DNA from: an uncultured Oscillospiraceae bacterium
GTDB lineage: Bacteria; Bacillota; Clostridia; Oscillospirales; Oscillospiraceae
Length of the DNA: 64,000 nucleotides
NCBI GenBank assembly: GCA_947629245.1
Contig: CANRDC010000003.1
Coordinates: forward strand, 35,492 to 99,491
Reading direction: 5' to 3'
In this document: in pieces, positions 38,042 through 47,149 of the stretch
Position numbering within the stretch: the stretch's first letter is position 1
Layout of the letters: every line of letters starts with the position of its first letter
Program-made: the position numbers and the translations under genes
The notes under the pieces: generated by a model
Databases searched by the model: none
What the model was told of the DNA's origin: nothing
The model's input: only the letters and a program-made list of their open reading frames with translations

Positions 38042-39523
38042 TTATATCATATCCAGATACAGTTTTCCGTACTCGTAGGCCCAGTTGTCGCAGCTGTAGT
38101 CCACGGCCATGGCCTGCTTGACGACGCGGGCCATGGCGGGCTTGTCCCAGTACAGGGCCAGGGCCCGGCGGACCGCGTCGGCCATGTCGTAGCCGTCCAT
38201 GCGGGAGAAGGTGATGCCGGTGCCGTCGCCGGTGTACATGTTGTAGGGCTGGACCGTATCCCGCAGGCCGCCGGTCTCCCGGACGATGGGCAGAGTGCCG
38301 TAGGCCATGGCGATGAGCTGGGAGATACCGCAGGGCTCGAACCGGGAGGGCATGAGGAAGAAGTCGCACCCGGCGTAGATGTGGTGGCTCAGGTCGTCGT
38401 CGTAGCCGATCCAGGCGCAGGCCCGGCCGGGATGCCGGTCCTGGAGGCCCCGGAGCCAGTCCTCATACTTGCGGCTGCCGTTGCCCAGCAGCACGAAGGC
38501 CATGTCGTTGTCCCACAGAAGCTGGTCCATGGCGGCCATGACCAGTTCCAGACCCTTCTGCTCCACCAGGCGGGTCACCATGCCGACGAGGGGCCGGTCC
38601 GGGACGACCTCCAGGCCGGTCTCCTCCATGAGGGTGGTCTTGCACTGGATCTTGCCCTTCATCTTGGAGGCGGTGAAGTTGGCGGGGATGCGCTTGTCCG
38701 TGCCGGGACGCCAGACGCTCTTGTCGATACCGTTGACGATGCCGGTCACGTCGCCCCGGAAGCTGAGCACGCTCTCCAGCCCCTCGCCGTATTCCCAGGT
38801 GCAGATCTCACGGGCGTAGGAGGGACTGACCGTGTTGACCCGGTCGGCCATGACGCAGCCCGCCTTCAGGAAGCAGGCCATGCCGTAGCGCTCCATGAGC
38901 CCCAGGCACCCGTCGGGGATGGACAGGAAGTCCTGGACGAAATCAAATTTGCACAGGCCCTGATAGGCGATGTTGTGGATGGTGAGCAGGGTGCGGGTGC
39001 CGCCCATGGCCGAGTCGATGTACTGGGTCTTGAGCAGCAGTGGCAGCATGCCGACATGCCAGTCGTTGCAGTGCATCACGTCGGGGATGAAGTCCAGCCG
39101 GAACAGGGCCTCGGGCACGGCCCGGGTGAAGAAGGCGTACTGCTCGCCCTCCCGGTCGGGGATGTAGATGGGACCGGAGAAATACTCCTCGTTCTCAATC
39201 AGCCATATGCACACCCCGTCCAGCGTGAGCCGGTTCACGCCCACGAACTTGGTCCGCCAGCCCAGAGAGACGTAGAAGCTGAACAGGTACTCCACCTGGT
39301 CGCCGTACTTGTCCTTGATGACGCGGTGGTAGGGGATCATGATCCGGGCGTCGAAGCCCAGCTTGTTCAGGTACTTGGGCAGGGTGCCCACCACGTCGGC
39401 CAGTCCGCCGGTCTTGGCCAGCGGCGCGCACTCGGCGGCGGTCAGAAGGATGCGGGCGGGACGGTCCAGGCCCTTTTCGGCGGCCATGGCGGCCAGCTGG
39501 TCCCTTATTTCTTTGATCTGCAT
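38042..39523 (-). CDS. glgA: Glycogen synthase (ADP-glucose)
   Basis: ILLTAAECAPLAKTGGLADVVGTLPKYL, VMHCNDWHVGMLPLLLK, MPSRFEPCGISQLIAMAYGTLPIVRETGGLRDTV. Confidence 0.96.
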   Translation of the reverse strand: MQIKEIRDQLAAMAAEKGLDRPARILLTAAECAPLAKTGGLADVVGTLPKYLNKLGFDARIMIPYHRVIKDKYGDQVEYLFSFYVSLGWRTKFVGVNRLTLDGVCIWLIENEEYFSGPIYIPDREGEQYAFFTRAVPEALFRLDFIPDVMHCNDWHVGMLPLLLKTQYIDSAMGGTRTLLTIHNIAYQGLCKFDFVQDFLSIPDGCLGLMERYGMACFLKAGCVMADRVNTVSPSYAREICTWEYGEGLESVLSFRGDVTGIVNGIDKSVWRPGTDKRIPANFTASKMKGKIQCKTTLMEETGLEVVPDRPLVGMVTRLVEQKGLELVMAAMDQLLWDNDMAFVLLGNGSRKYEDWLRGLQDRHPGRACAWIGYDDDLSHHIYAGCDFFLMPSRFEPCGISQLIAMAYGTLPIVRETGGLRDTVQPYNMYTGDGTGITFSRMDGYDMADAVRRALALYWDKPAMARVVKQAMAVDYSCDNWAYEYGKLYLDMI

Positions 39524-41379
39524 GGCGTTTTCTCCTCCTCATAAGTGAAGTATTGCACGGACAGCGGCGGCAGGCCCAGATGGACCCGATGGGAGAACTC
39601 CCGGAAACTCTTGGCCTCGTATTTTTTCCGGGGCAGGGCATGTCCCGTGCCGCCGTAGCGGGGATCGTCGCTGTTCAGGAGCTTTTTGAGCTTGCCGTTG
39701 CCGGGCAGGCCGATGACGAAGTCGTCGTAGAACATGGGGGTGAAGTTGCACACGCACACGATGGGCTTTGCCTTTTTCCGGTCCTTGGGCCAGCGGATGA
39801 AGGCGATGGAGCTCTTGTCCCGGTCGTCGGGGTTGAGCCAGGTGAAGCCCTCCCAGCTGTCCTCGATCTGCCACAGGGCCGGTTGGGTCCCGTAGATACG
39901 GCCCAGCTCCGCGCAGAAGTCCTGCATTTGCTGGTGCTTGGGGTAGTCCAGCAGCAGCCAGTCCAGCTGCTGCTCATAGTTCCACTCGATGAACTGGGCA
40001 AACTCCCCGCCCATGAAGGTGAGCTTCTTGCCCGGATGGGCGAACTGGTAGCCGTACAGGGCACGGAGGTTGGCGAACTTGTCGTCGTAAAGGCCCGACA
40101 TCTTCTGCACCATGGAGCACTTGCCGTGGACCACCTCGTCGTGGGAGTAGGCCAGGATATAGTACTCGGAGAAGGCGTACATCATGGAGAAGGTGAGCTT
40201 GTCGTGGTTGTAGGAGCGGAAGTAGGGGTCCAGCTTGAAGTAGTCCAGGGTGTCGTGCATGAAGCCCATGTCCCACTTGAAGGTGAAGCCCAGGCCGCCG
40301 TCGGACACGGGGGCGGTGATCTTTGCGTAGGCGGTGGACTCCTCCGCCACGGTGAAGGCGCCGGGGCAGCGGTCCGCCACGGCGGCGTTGAGCTGCTGCC
40401 AGAAGGTGTGGGCGTCGTAATTGATGTTGCCGCCGTCCCGGTTCGGCACCCACTCGCCCGCCTTGCGGCCATAGTCCAGATACAGCATGGAGCTGACCGC
40501 GTCGCACCGGAGCCCGTCCACATGGTACTGCTCCAGGAAGAACAGGGCCGAGTCGATGAGGAAGCCCCGCACGTCGGGGCTGGCGTAGTCGAACACCAGC
40601 GTGCCCCACTCGGCGTGCTCGCCGATCCGGGGGTCGGCGTACTCATACAGCGCCGTGCCGTCGAACTTGGCCAGGCCGTGCTCGTCCCTGGGGAAGTGGG
40701 CCGCCACCCAGTCCACGATCACGCCCACGCCCGCCTGGTGCAGCGTGTCCACAAAGGCCATGAAATCGTGAGGCGTGCCGTAGCGGCTGGTGGGGGCAAA
40801 GTAGCCCGTGGCCTGATAGCCCCAGCTGCCCACGAAGGGATACTCCGTCACCGGCAGCAGCTCCACATGGGTATAGCCCATCTTGCGGCAGTAGTCCGCC
40901 AGGATGGGCGCGATGTTCTTATAATTGGGGAAGGTCTCGCCCTCCGCCAGCCGCCAGGAGCCCAGGTGCATCTCATAGATGTTCATGGGCTCGGTCCGCA
41001 GATGGGTCTTGGGCCGGGCGCTCATCCACGCGCCGTCGCCCCAGCCGTAGCTGTCGAGCTGCCACACCTTGGAGCCGGTGGCGGGCCCGGTCTCGGCGTG
41101 GAAGGCAAAGGGGTCCGCCTTCAGGATGCACCGGCCGTCGGGACCGGTGACGGCGTATTTGTAGACCTGCCCGTGCTGGGCGCAGGGCACCGCCGCCGAC
41201 CAGTAGCCCTCGAAGTCCTTTTCCATGGGCGCGGCGGCCGGGTCCCAGCCGTTGAAGTCGCCCACCACGGACACCGCCTGGGCGTTGGGCGCCCATACCC
41301 GGAAAATGTAGCCGTCATCCGCCTTGTGGCAGCCCAGATATTCGTGGGCGCGGTATGTGCAGTCGTTCAGAACACTCAT
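39505..41379 (-). CDS. glgB: 1,4-alpha-glucan branching enzyme
   Basis: YLGCHKADDGYIFRVWAPNAQAVSVVGDFNGWD, GLRCDAVSSMLYLDYGR, YSHDEVVHGKCSM, FMGGEFAQFIEWNYEQQLDW. Confidence 0.97.
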   Translation of the reverse strand: MSVLNDCTYRAHEYLGCHKADDGYIFRVWAPNAQAVSVVGDFNGWDPAAAPMEKDFEGYWSAAVPCAQHGQVYKYAVTGPDGRCILKADPFAFHAETGPATGSKVWQLDSYGWGDGAWMSARPKTHLRTEPMNIYEMHLGSWRLAEGETFPNYKNIAPILADYCRKMGYTHVELLPVTEYPFVGSWGYQATGYFAPTSRYGTPHDFMAFVDTLHQAGVGVIVDWVAAHFPRDEHGLAKFDGTALYEYADPRIGEHAEWGTLVFDYASPDVRGFLIDSALFFLEQYHVDGLRCDAVSSMLYLDYGRKAGEWVPNRDGGNINYDAHTFWQQLNAAVADRCPGAFTVAEESTAYAKITAPVSDGGLGFTFKWDMGFMHDTLDYFKLDPYFRSYNHDKLTFSMMYAFSEYYILAYSHDEVVHGKCSMVQKMSGLYDDKFANLRALYGYQFAHPGKKLTFMGGEFAQFIEWNYEQQLDWLLLDYPKHQQMQDFCAELGRIYGTQPALWQIEDSWEGFTWLNPDDRDKSSIAFIRWPKDRKKAKPIVCVCNFTPMFYDDFVIGLPGNGKLKKLLNSDDPRYGGTGHALPRKKYEAKSFREFSHRVHLGLPPLSVQYFTYEEEKTPCRSKK

Positions 41380-41508
41380 ATTTCCTCCCCTTCTGCGACA
41401 TTTGTCGCGTCAATTCGTAAAGATTGACTAAATATATCATATACCATCCGGGGAGATTTTTCAATAATTGACAGATAAAAGATGTTATATTACAATGAGA
41501 AATGACCG

Positions 41509-42111
41509 TCAAAGGGGAAACACGTCCGCGGCGGATACCTCGAACGCCTGCCGCTGGAAGCTCTCGCCGTCGATGACCTTGGTGTAGGCCCGGCTCTGGA
41601 GACGACCCCGGACGGACAGCTGGGTCCCCACGGGAGAACCGGCCACGTCCCTGGCCTGCTGGCCCCAGGCGATGACGGGTATGTAATCGCTCCGGCGGTA
41701 GCGGCGGGCCACGGCCAGGATGAGGTCGCAGATCTCCCGGCCCATGGGCGTCACCCGCAGCACCGGCTCCTTGCACAGGTTGCCGGTGAGGGCGATGTGG
41801 TTCTCGTCGGCGCCGCCGGGGGCCAGCTCCCTGGCAAAGACGGTCAGCACCAGCCGGTTCCCCACGCCGCTTTTGTTGTTGAACGACCGGAGCTCTCCCG
41901 TGACGCGCACCGGGCCGGATTCCAAAAGCCCGTCCCTGGGCAGCAGCGATTCCCGCGCCACAATGTTCAGCGTGTCCGCCGTGCCGCTGAGCCGACAGAC
42001 CTGCAGAGGGAAGATGAAAAACCGGATGCCCCGGCTCTCATGGGAATAGCGGGGGAGGGCGGTCACCGTGCCGCACAGCTCCGCCCGGTTGGCGACATAT
42101 ACCTCGTCCAT
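41509..42111 (-). CDS. Single-stranded DNA-binding protein-like, two OB-fold segments
   Basis: Second half SSB-like (NHIALTGNLCKEPVLRVTPMGREICDLILAVARRYRRSDYIPVIAWGQQARDV); first half a similar layout. Confidence 0.75.
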   Translation of the reverse strand: MDEVYVANRAELCGTVTALPRYSHESRGIRFFIFPLQVCRLSGTADTLNIVARESLLPRDGLLESGPVRVTGELRSFNNKSGVGNRLVLTVFARELAPGGADENHIALTGNLCKEPVLRVTPMGREICDLILAVARRYRRSDYIPVIAWGQQARDVAGSPVGTQLSVRGRLQSRAYTKVIDGESFQRQAFEVSAADVFPL

Positions 42112-42215
42112 GGACGCACCTCACAAGCGTTGATATCCAAACTTATGAGGCCCGGCCATGGGATATGAATGAAAACAAATAAGCGGGGCCGAGGCTCCGC
42201 GTGAGGAGGAACATT

Positions 42216-43025
42216 ATGGAACTGAGCGAAATACTGCGCCGCTGCGACCACACCCTGCTGCGGCAGGACGCCACGGTCCGGGAGATCCGGGACCTGTGCG
42301 ACGAGGCCATCCGCTACAACTGCGCCTCGGTGTGCATCCCGCCCTGCCATGTGGCCGGGGCCAAGCGCTACGTGGGAGGCAAACTGCCCATCTGCACGGT
42401 CATCGGCTTCCCCAACGGGTACAATACCACCCGCGTCAAGGTCCAGGAGGCCAGAGACGCCATTGAGAACGGCGCTTCCGAGATCGACATGGTGGCCGAC
42501 CTGGCCATGGTCAGGGACGGCTGCTGGGACGATGTGCTCCGGGAGATCGTGGCCGTCCGGGACGCCACGGAGGGCTATATCCTGAAGGTCATCATCGAGA
42601 CATGTCTGCTCACCGAGGCGGAGAAGAAAAAGATGTGCGAGATCGTCAGTTCCTCCGGCGCGGACTATATCAAGACCTCCACCGGCTTTTCCACCGGCGG
42701 CGCCACGCGGGAGGACGTGCAGCTTTTAAGGGCCTGCTGCGGCCCCCATGTGAAGGTGAAGGCCGCGGGCGGCATCAAGACCATCCAGGATGCCGAGGAC
42801 ATGATCGCCCTGGGGGCGGACCGCCTGGGCACCAGCCGCATCGTGAAGCTGGCCGTGGAGATGGAGAAGGCGGCCGTGGCGGCCATGCCCACGCCCGCCG
42901 CGCCTGCGGCCGCGCCCGCTCCCGCGGCGCCCGTCCAGGCCCCGGCCCCGGAACAGGAGAGCGCGCCCGCAGAGGGTGAAGCGCCCGCCGGAGCGGCCGA
43001 TTCACAGCCCCCGGTGGAATACTGA
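42216..43025 (+). CDS. deoC: Deoxyribose-phosphate aldolase with Ala/Pro-rich C-terminal tail
   Basis: CDHTLLRQDAT, CIPPCHV, VIGFPNGYNTTRVKVQEA, LKVIIETCLLTEAEK, DYIKTSTGFSTGGAT, VKAAGGIKT. Confidence 0.95.
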   Translation: MELSEILRRCDHTLLRQDATVREIRDLCDEAIRYNCASVCIPPCHVAGAKRYVGGKLPICTVIGFPNGYNTTRVKVQEARDAIENGASEIDMVADLAMVRDGCWDDVLREIVAVRDATEGYILKVIIETCLLTEAEKKKMCEIVSSSGADYIKTSTGFSTGGATREDVQLLRACCGPHVKVKAAGGIKTIQDAEDMIALGADRLGTSRIVKLAVEMEKAAVAAMPTPAAPAAAPAPAAPVQAPAPEQESAPAEGEAPAGAADSQPPVEY

Positions 43026-43394
43026 GCCGTACAGGAACCGGGACAGGGCGCAGCCGGGCACGCTCAGCAAAAACCAGTACGCGGCGTACCGCAGGCAGAT
43101 CTGGCCGTACAGATTCATGGGCTGGCCCGAGTAGTCCCACACGTTCCACTTCAGACGCATGTTGACCACCGCCCCCGTCACGAATTCCACGGCGCTGATG
43201 AGCGCGGCGCACAGCACGTACTGCCAGAACCGGCCAAGGCTCGTGGCCGTGGCGGTCAGGTACATGAGCAGAAAGCATACGCCCCCGGCCAGCAGCATGG
43301 TCCAGTGGGTCCGGCCCCGCCAGAGGAGCTCGATGACGCCGTAGGCCAGGCCGCCGATATAAAATACGATCAATAGTTCAAATCCTCTTGCCAT
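43002..43394 (-). CDS. Small multi-pass membrane protein (putative ABC-transporter type IV, CmpB-like)
   Basis: 130 aa, four TM helices, ISAVEFVTGAVVNMRLKWNVWDYSGQPMNLYGQICL. Confidence 0.8.
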   Translation of the reverse strand: MARGFELLIVFYIGGLAYGVIELLWRGRTHWTMLLAGGVCFLLMYLTATATSLGRFWQYVLCAALISAVEFVTGAVVNMRLKWNVWDYSGQPMNLYGQICLRYAAYWFLLSVPGCALSRFLYGSVFHRGL

Positions 43395-43430
43395 GTATGA
43401 GATTTTTCCCCGAAATGCGGGAAAATAGTC

Positions 43431-43459
43431 TTGACAAAGGCTGTGGAGACTGGTATATT
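43431..43459 (+). promoter_or_regulatory. Promoter of infC-rpmI-rplT
   Basis: TTGACA - 17 nt - TATATT. Confidence 0.85.
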
Positions 43460-43469
43460 ATTCAAGCAA

Positions 43470-43610
43470 AAGCAGGACGCAGCGGTATCCGTCCTCGCCC
43501 GGCCGCCCCTTTATACGGCGCGCGCCGAGGCTCAGAACCGTTTTTCCGGTCGGGAAAATGTGTTTACGCGCGGATACGTCCTGTATCCGCGCTTTTGTTA
43601 TAGATCACAA
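43470..43610 (+). promoter_or_regulatory. L20-leader-type attenuator
   Basis: Terminator hairpin GCGCGGATAC GTCCT GTATCCGCGC TTTTGTT just before infC SD; upstream GTATCCG can pair with CGGATAC of its 5' arm (antiterminator). Confidence 0.75.
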
Positions 43611-43619
43611 GGAGGTGCT

Positions 43620-44189
43620 CTGGCAATAGCGAACGTGGCTCATCCTCTCAACGAGGATATCCGGGAACCGCAGGTCCGCCTGATCGGTGACGACGGGGAA
43701 CAGCTGGGGATCATGTCCTCGGAGGAGGCTCTTAAGATCGCCCAGGAGCGGGAGCTTGATCTTGTCATGATCTCTCCGGTGGCAAAGCCCCCGGTGTGTA
43801 AGGTCATGGACTATGGCAAGTTCCGTTTCGAGCAGGCCAAGCGGGAGAAAGAGGCCCGGAAGAATCAGCATGTCATCGAGGTCAAGGAGATCCGTATGTC
43901 GCCGTCCATCGGCGAGAACGACTTCTTGGTCAAGCTTCGCAACGGCCAGAAATTCCTGGCCGAGGGGAACCGGCTGAAGGTAACGGTGCGGTTCCGCGGC
44001 CGCGAGATGGCGCACACCGACCTGGGCAAGCAGCTTCTGGAGCGGTTTGCCGCGGAGTGCGACGACATCGCCAAGTTAGATAAGGGCGCGAAGCTGGAGG
44101 GGCGGCTCATGACCGAGTTCCTCTCGCCAAGAGCCCAGTCCCCGCAAAAGAAACAGCCAAAGCAAGAAAAAGCAAAGGAGACGAACTGA
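43620..44189 (+). CDS. infC: Translation initiation factor IF-3 (non-ATG start)
   Basis: HPLNEDIREPQVRLIGDDGEQLGIMSSEEALKIAQERELDLVMISPVAKPPVCKVMDYGKFRFEQ; start CTG 43620 or ATA 43626 after GGAGG. Confidence 0.95.
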   Translation: MAIANVAHPLNEDIREPQVRLIGDDGEQLGIMSSEEALKIAQERELDLVMISPVAKPPVCKVMDYGKFRFEQAKREKEARKNQHVIEVKEIRMSPSIGENDFLVKLRNGQKFLAEGNRLKVTVRFRGREMAHTDLGKQLLERFAAECDDIAKLDKGAKLEGRLMTEFLSPRAQSPQKKQPKQEKAKETN

Positions 44190-44190
44190 A

Positions 44191-44394
44191 ATGCCGAAAC
44201 TGAAGACCCACAGCGCTTCCAAAAAGCGCTTCTCCCTGACCAAAAACGGCAAGGTCAAGCGTGCCCACGCCTTCAAGAGCCATCTGCTCAACGGCCACGG
44301 CAAGACCACCAAGCGCAAGCGCGGCCTCCGCAAGGGCGCCTATGCCGACAGCACCAACGCTGCCACGGTCAAGCGCATGATCCCGTACAAATAA
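44191..44394 (+). CDS. rpmI: 50S ribosomal protein L35
   Basis: MPKLKTHSASKKRFSLTKNGKVKRAHAFKSHLL. Confidence 0.98.
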   Translation: MPKLKTHSASKKRFSLTKNGKVKRAHAFKSHLLNGHGKTTKRKRGLRKGAYADSTNAATVKRMIPYK

Positions 44395-44409
44395 GGAGGA
44401 TAACGAAAG

Positions 44410-44763
44410 ATGGCACGTATCAAGGGCGCGATGATGACGCGCAAGAGAAGAAATAAGATCCTCGGCATGGCCAAGGGTTACTGGGGCAGCAAGTCCCGGC
44501 ATTATAAGATGGCCAACCAGGCCGTCATGAAGAGCCTCCGCTACGCCTATGTGGGCCGCAAGCAGCGCAAGCGCGATTTCCGCCAGCTGTGGATCGCCCG
44601 TATCAGCGCGGCCTGCAAGCTCAACGGCATGAACTACTCCACCTTCATGCACGGCCTGAAGACCGCCGGTATCCAGATGAACCGGAAGATGCTCTCCGAG
44701 ACCGCGATCAACGACCCCGCCGCCTTCACCGCCCTGGTGGAGAAGGCCAAAGCGGCGCTCTGA
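44410..44763 (+). CDS. rplT: 50S ribosomal protein L20
   Basis: [42 protein letters not shown]. Confidence 0.98.
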   Translation: MARIKGAMMTRKRRNKILGMAKGYWGSKSRHYKMANQAVMKSLRYAYVGRKQRKRDFRQLWIARISAACKLNGMNYSTFMHGLKTAGIQMNRKMLSETAINDPAAFTALVEKAKAAL

Positions 44764-44764
44764 G

Positions 44765-45026
44765 TCGTTTGAAAGCCGGAGGCTTTCAAACGAGAAGGTT
44801 ACGGCCCGCTGCAGCGCAAAGCGCCTCCGCATTCGCGGAGGCGCTTCACGTTTGCGGGCCGAGAAGTATGATTTCCGAGGTACACGCCCCCGGAAATCAT
44901 ATCGAACTTTATTCGGCTCTGCGGAGCCGAACTCTGCGAGGCTTTTTGGACAGAAACTGGCCGTTCCGCCGCAGAGCAGGACCGCATAAAAAGTTCCGGG
45001 CTCCTTGATAAGGAGCCCGGAGCTTT
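44765..45026. repeat. Tandem hairpin array between rplT and abrB-like gene
   Basis: TCGTTTGAAAGCC-GGA-GGCTTTCAAACGA; CGGCCCGC...GCGGGCCG enclosing AAGCGCCTCCGC-ATTC-GCGGAGGCGCTT; TATGATTTCCG-(13)-CGGAAATCATA; TTCGGCTC...GAGCCGAA; CTCTGCG...CGCAGAG; final GGGCTCC-TTGATAA-GGAGCCC terminator. Confidence 0.85.
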
Positions 45027-45044
45027 TTAAGGATGAAGAGAGGG

Positions 45045-45290
45045 TCAGGACCGATCCATCAGGGCGTTGATACAGTTCGTGCAGATGTTTTTGCCCTTAT
45101 AGCTGATGATGCCCTTGGAGCTGTCGCAGAACACACACGCCGGCTGATATTTCTTCAGCATGATCGTGTCCTCGGACACGAAGATCTCCAGCGCGTCCCG
45201 TTCCGCGATGTCCAGCGTCCGGCGCAGCTCGATGGGCAGCACGATGCGCCCCAGCTCATCCACCTTGCGTACGATCCCGGTCGATTTCAT
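45045..45290 (-). CDS. AbrB-family regulator with C-terminal CxxC...CxxC motif
   Basis: MKSTGIVRKVDELGRIVLPIELRRTLDIAERDALEIF; tail CVFC...CTNC. Confidence 0.93.
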   Translation of the reverse strand: MKSTGIVRKVDELGRIVLPIELRRTLDIAERDALEIFVSEDTIMLKKYQPACVFCDSSKGIISYKGKNICTNCINALMDRS

Positions 45291-45325
45291 AGGCGTCCCC
45301 CTGTTCCCTAGATTTTCCTATAAAG

Positions 45326-45354
45326 AACCTAACATACAAAATAGGCAAAGTCAA
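45326..45354 (-). promoter_or_regulatory. Promoter of abrB-like gene
   Basis: Minus strand TTGACT - 17 nt - TAGGTT. Confidence 0.55.
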
Positions 45355-45484
45355 CGGGGCAAACGGGAACAGGAAACAAGTTTAGTGAATATTCACTATA
45401 TGTTAATTCCAGCTTTTACCACGAAATTCCATTAGTTTCCAAACCGGCCGGTCAGGTCTTGTGAAATGAGCACAAACGCCCGTG

Positions 45485-47149
45485 TCACATGGATTCCGGC
45501 GCGGAGACGCCCAGGATGCCCAGGGCGTTTTCCAGCACCTGCTTCGCGGCGGCGGCCAGAGCCAGCCGGGTCCGGGCCACGGCGGTCTCCTCGCCCCGGA
45601 TGCGGCAGGCGTTGTAGAATTTGTGGAACCGGGAGGCCAGCTCCGTGGCGTAGCGGTTGATGCGGGAGGGGTCCAGCTCCGCCGCGGCGGCCTGGATCTC
45701 GCCGGGGAAGGCGGCGATGGCCTTGATAAGGTCCCGTTCCTGGGCCGTGGACAGCAGGGAGGCGTCCGCGTGGTCCGGCACGGTCAGACCGTCCGCGGCC
45801 AGCGTGGCCAGCAGGGAGCAGATGCGGGCGTGGGCGTACTGGACATAATAGACCGGGTTCTCGCTGTCCTGGCGCACGGCCAGGTCCAGGTCGAACTCCA
45901 GATGACTGCCGGGGCTGGCGTTGAAGAAGTACCGGCAGGGGTCGGGGCCGATCTCGTCCATCAGGTCCGCCAGCGTGAGGGCCTTGCCCGTGCGCTTGGA
46001 GACCTTCACGGTCTCGCCGTTTCTCGTCAGGCGGACCATCTGCATGATGAGAAAGTCCAGGGCACGGCCGTTGAGCCCCAGCTCCGGGCACTTCATGGTC
46101 TGGCCAAAGCGGATGGCGTGGCCGTGGTGGTCCGCGCCCCACACGTCGACGACCCGGTCGAAGCCCCGCTCCACGAACTTGTTGCGGTGATAGGCGATGT
46201 CCACGGCGTAATAGGTCCAGGTGCCGTCGGCCCGGCGCATGCACTCGTCCTTGTCCGCGCCGAAATCGGTGTTCCGCAGCCAGAGCTGGCCGTCCTTTTC
46301 ATAGGTGTGGCCGCTTTTGGCGAGGATGTCCACCGTCTCGGCCACATAGCCGGACTCGTGCAGCTCCGTCTCCAAAAACCACCGGTCGAATTTGATGCCG
46401 TAGCGCTCCAGGTCCTCCCGCATCCGGTCGATGTTCCGGGGGATGCCGTAGGAGATGAAAGCCGCCTGTCGCTGGTTGGATGGCATGGCGTCGTACTTGT
46501 CGCCATCCTTCTCGTATATTTCCCTGGCCAGGGCCCTGATATCGTCCCCGTGGTAGCCGTTGTCGGGGAACTCCACCGCGTCCTCGCCGTGGAGCAGCTG
46601 CAGATACCGGGCCTCCACGGACTGGCCGAACAGCTCCACCTGGTGGCCAGCGTTGTTTACATAAAACTCCCGCCACACGTCCCAGCCGGCCCAGTCCAGC
46701 ACGGCGGCCATGGTGTCCCCCAGCACGCCGCCCCGGGCGTTGCCGATGGTCATGGGGCCGGTGGGGTTGGCGGAGACGAATTCCACCATCACCCGCTTGC
46801 CGTTTCGCGTCTCGCTGCGGCCATAGGCGATGCCCTCCGCCTTCACCGCGTCCAGCACGGCGGCGTACCAGCCGTCCGAGAGCCGGAAGTTCAAAAAGCC
46901 GGGACCGGCGGCCTCGGCGGCGGTGAAGAAGGAGCCGTCCAGCGCGATGTTTTTCAGGATATCCTCCGCGATGGTCCGGGGGGCGGTGCGCAGGGCTTTG
47001 GCTCCGGCCATGGCGTGGTTTGCGGCAAAGTCGCCGTTTTGGGTGTTCTTGGGGATGCTGACGGACCCGGAGGCGCCCTCCAGCGCCGGGACCGCCTTTT
47101 TGATGAGCGCGTCGATGTCCGACTTCGCCCGTTCGATCAGGTCAGCCAT
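45485..47149 (-). CDS. argS: Arginyl-tRNA synthetase
   Basis: VEFVSANPTGPMTIGNARGGVLGDTMAAVLDWAGWDVWREFYVNNAGHQ, KVSKRTGKALTLADLMDEIGPDPCRYFF; ends AGILGVSAPESM. Confidence 0.97.
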   Translation of the reverse strand: MADLIERAKSDIDALIKKAVPALEGASGSVSIPKNTQNGDFAANHAMAGAKALRTAPRTIAEDILKNIALDGSFFTAAEAAGPGFLNFRLSDGWYAAVLDAVKAEGIAYGRSETRNGKRVMVEFVSANPTGPMTIGNARGGVLGDTMAAVLDWAGWDVWREFYVNNAGHQVELFGQSVEARYLQLLHGEDAVEFPDNGYHGDDIRALAREIYEKDGDKYDAMPSNQRQAAFISYGIPRNIDRMREDLERYGIKFDRWFLETELHESGYVAETVDILAKSGHTYEKDGQLWLRNTDFGADKDECMRRADGTWTYYAVDIAYHRNKFVERGFDRVVDVWGADHHGHAIRFGQTMKCPELGLNGRALDFLIMQMVRLTRNGETVKVSKRTGKALTLADLMDEIGPDPCRYFFNASPGSHLEFDLDLAVRQDSENPVYYVQYAHARICSLLATLAADGLTVPDHADASLLSTAQERDLIKAIAAFPGEIQAAAAELDPSRINRYATELASRFHKFYNACRIRGEETAVARTRLALAAAAKQVLENALGILGVSAPESM

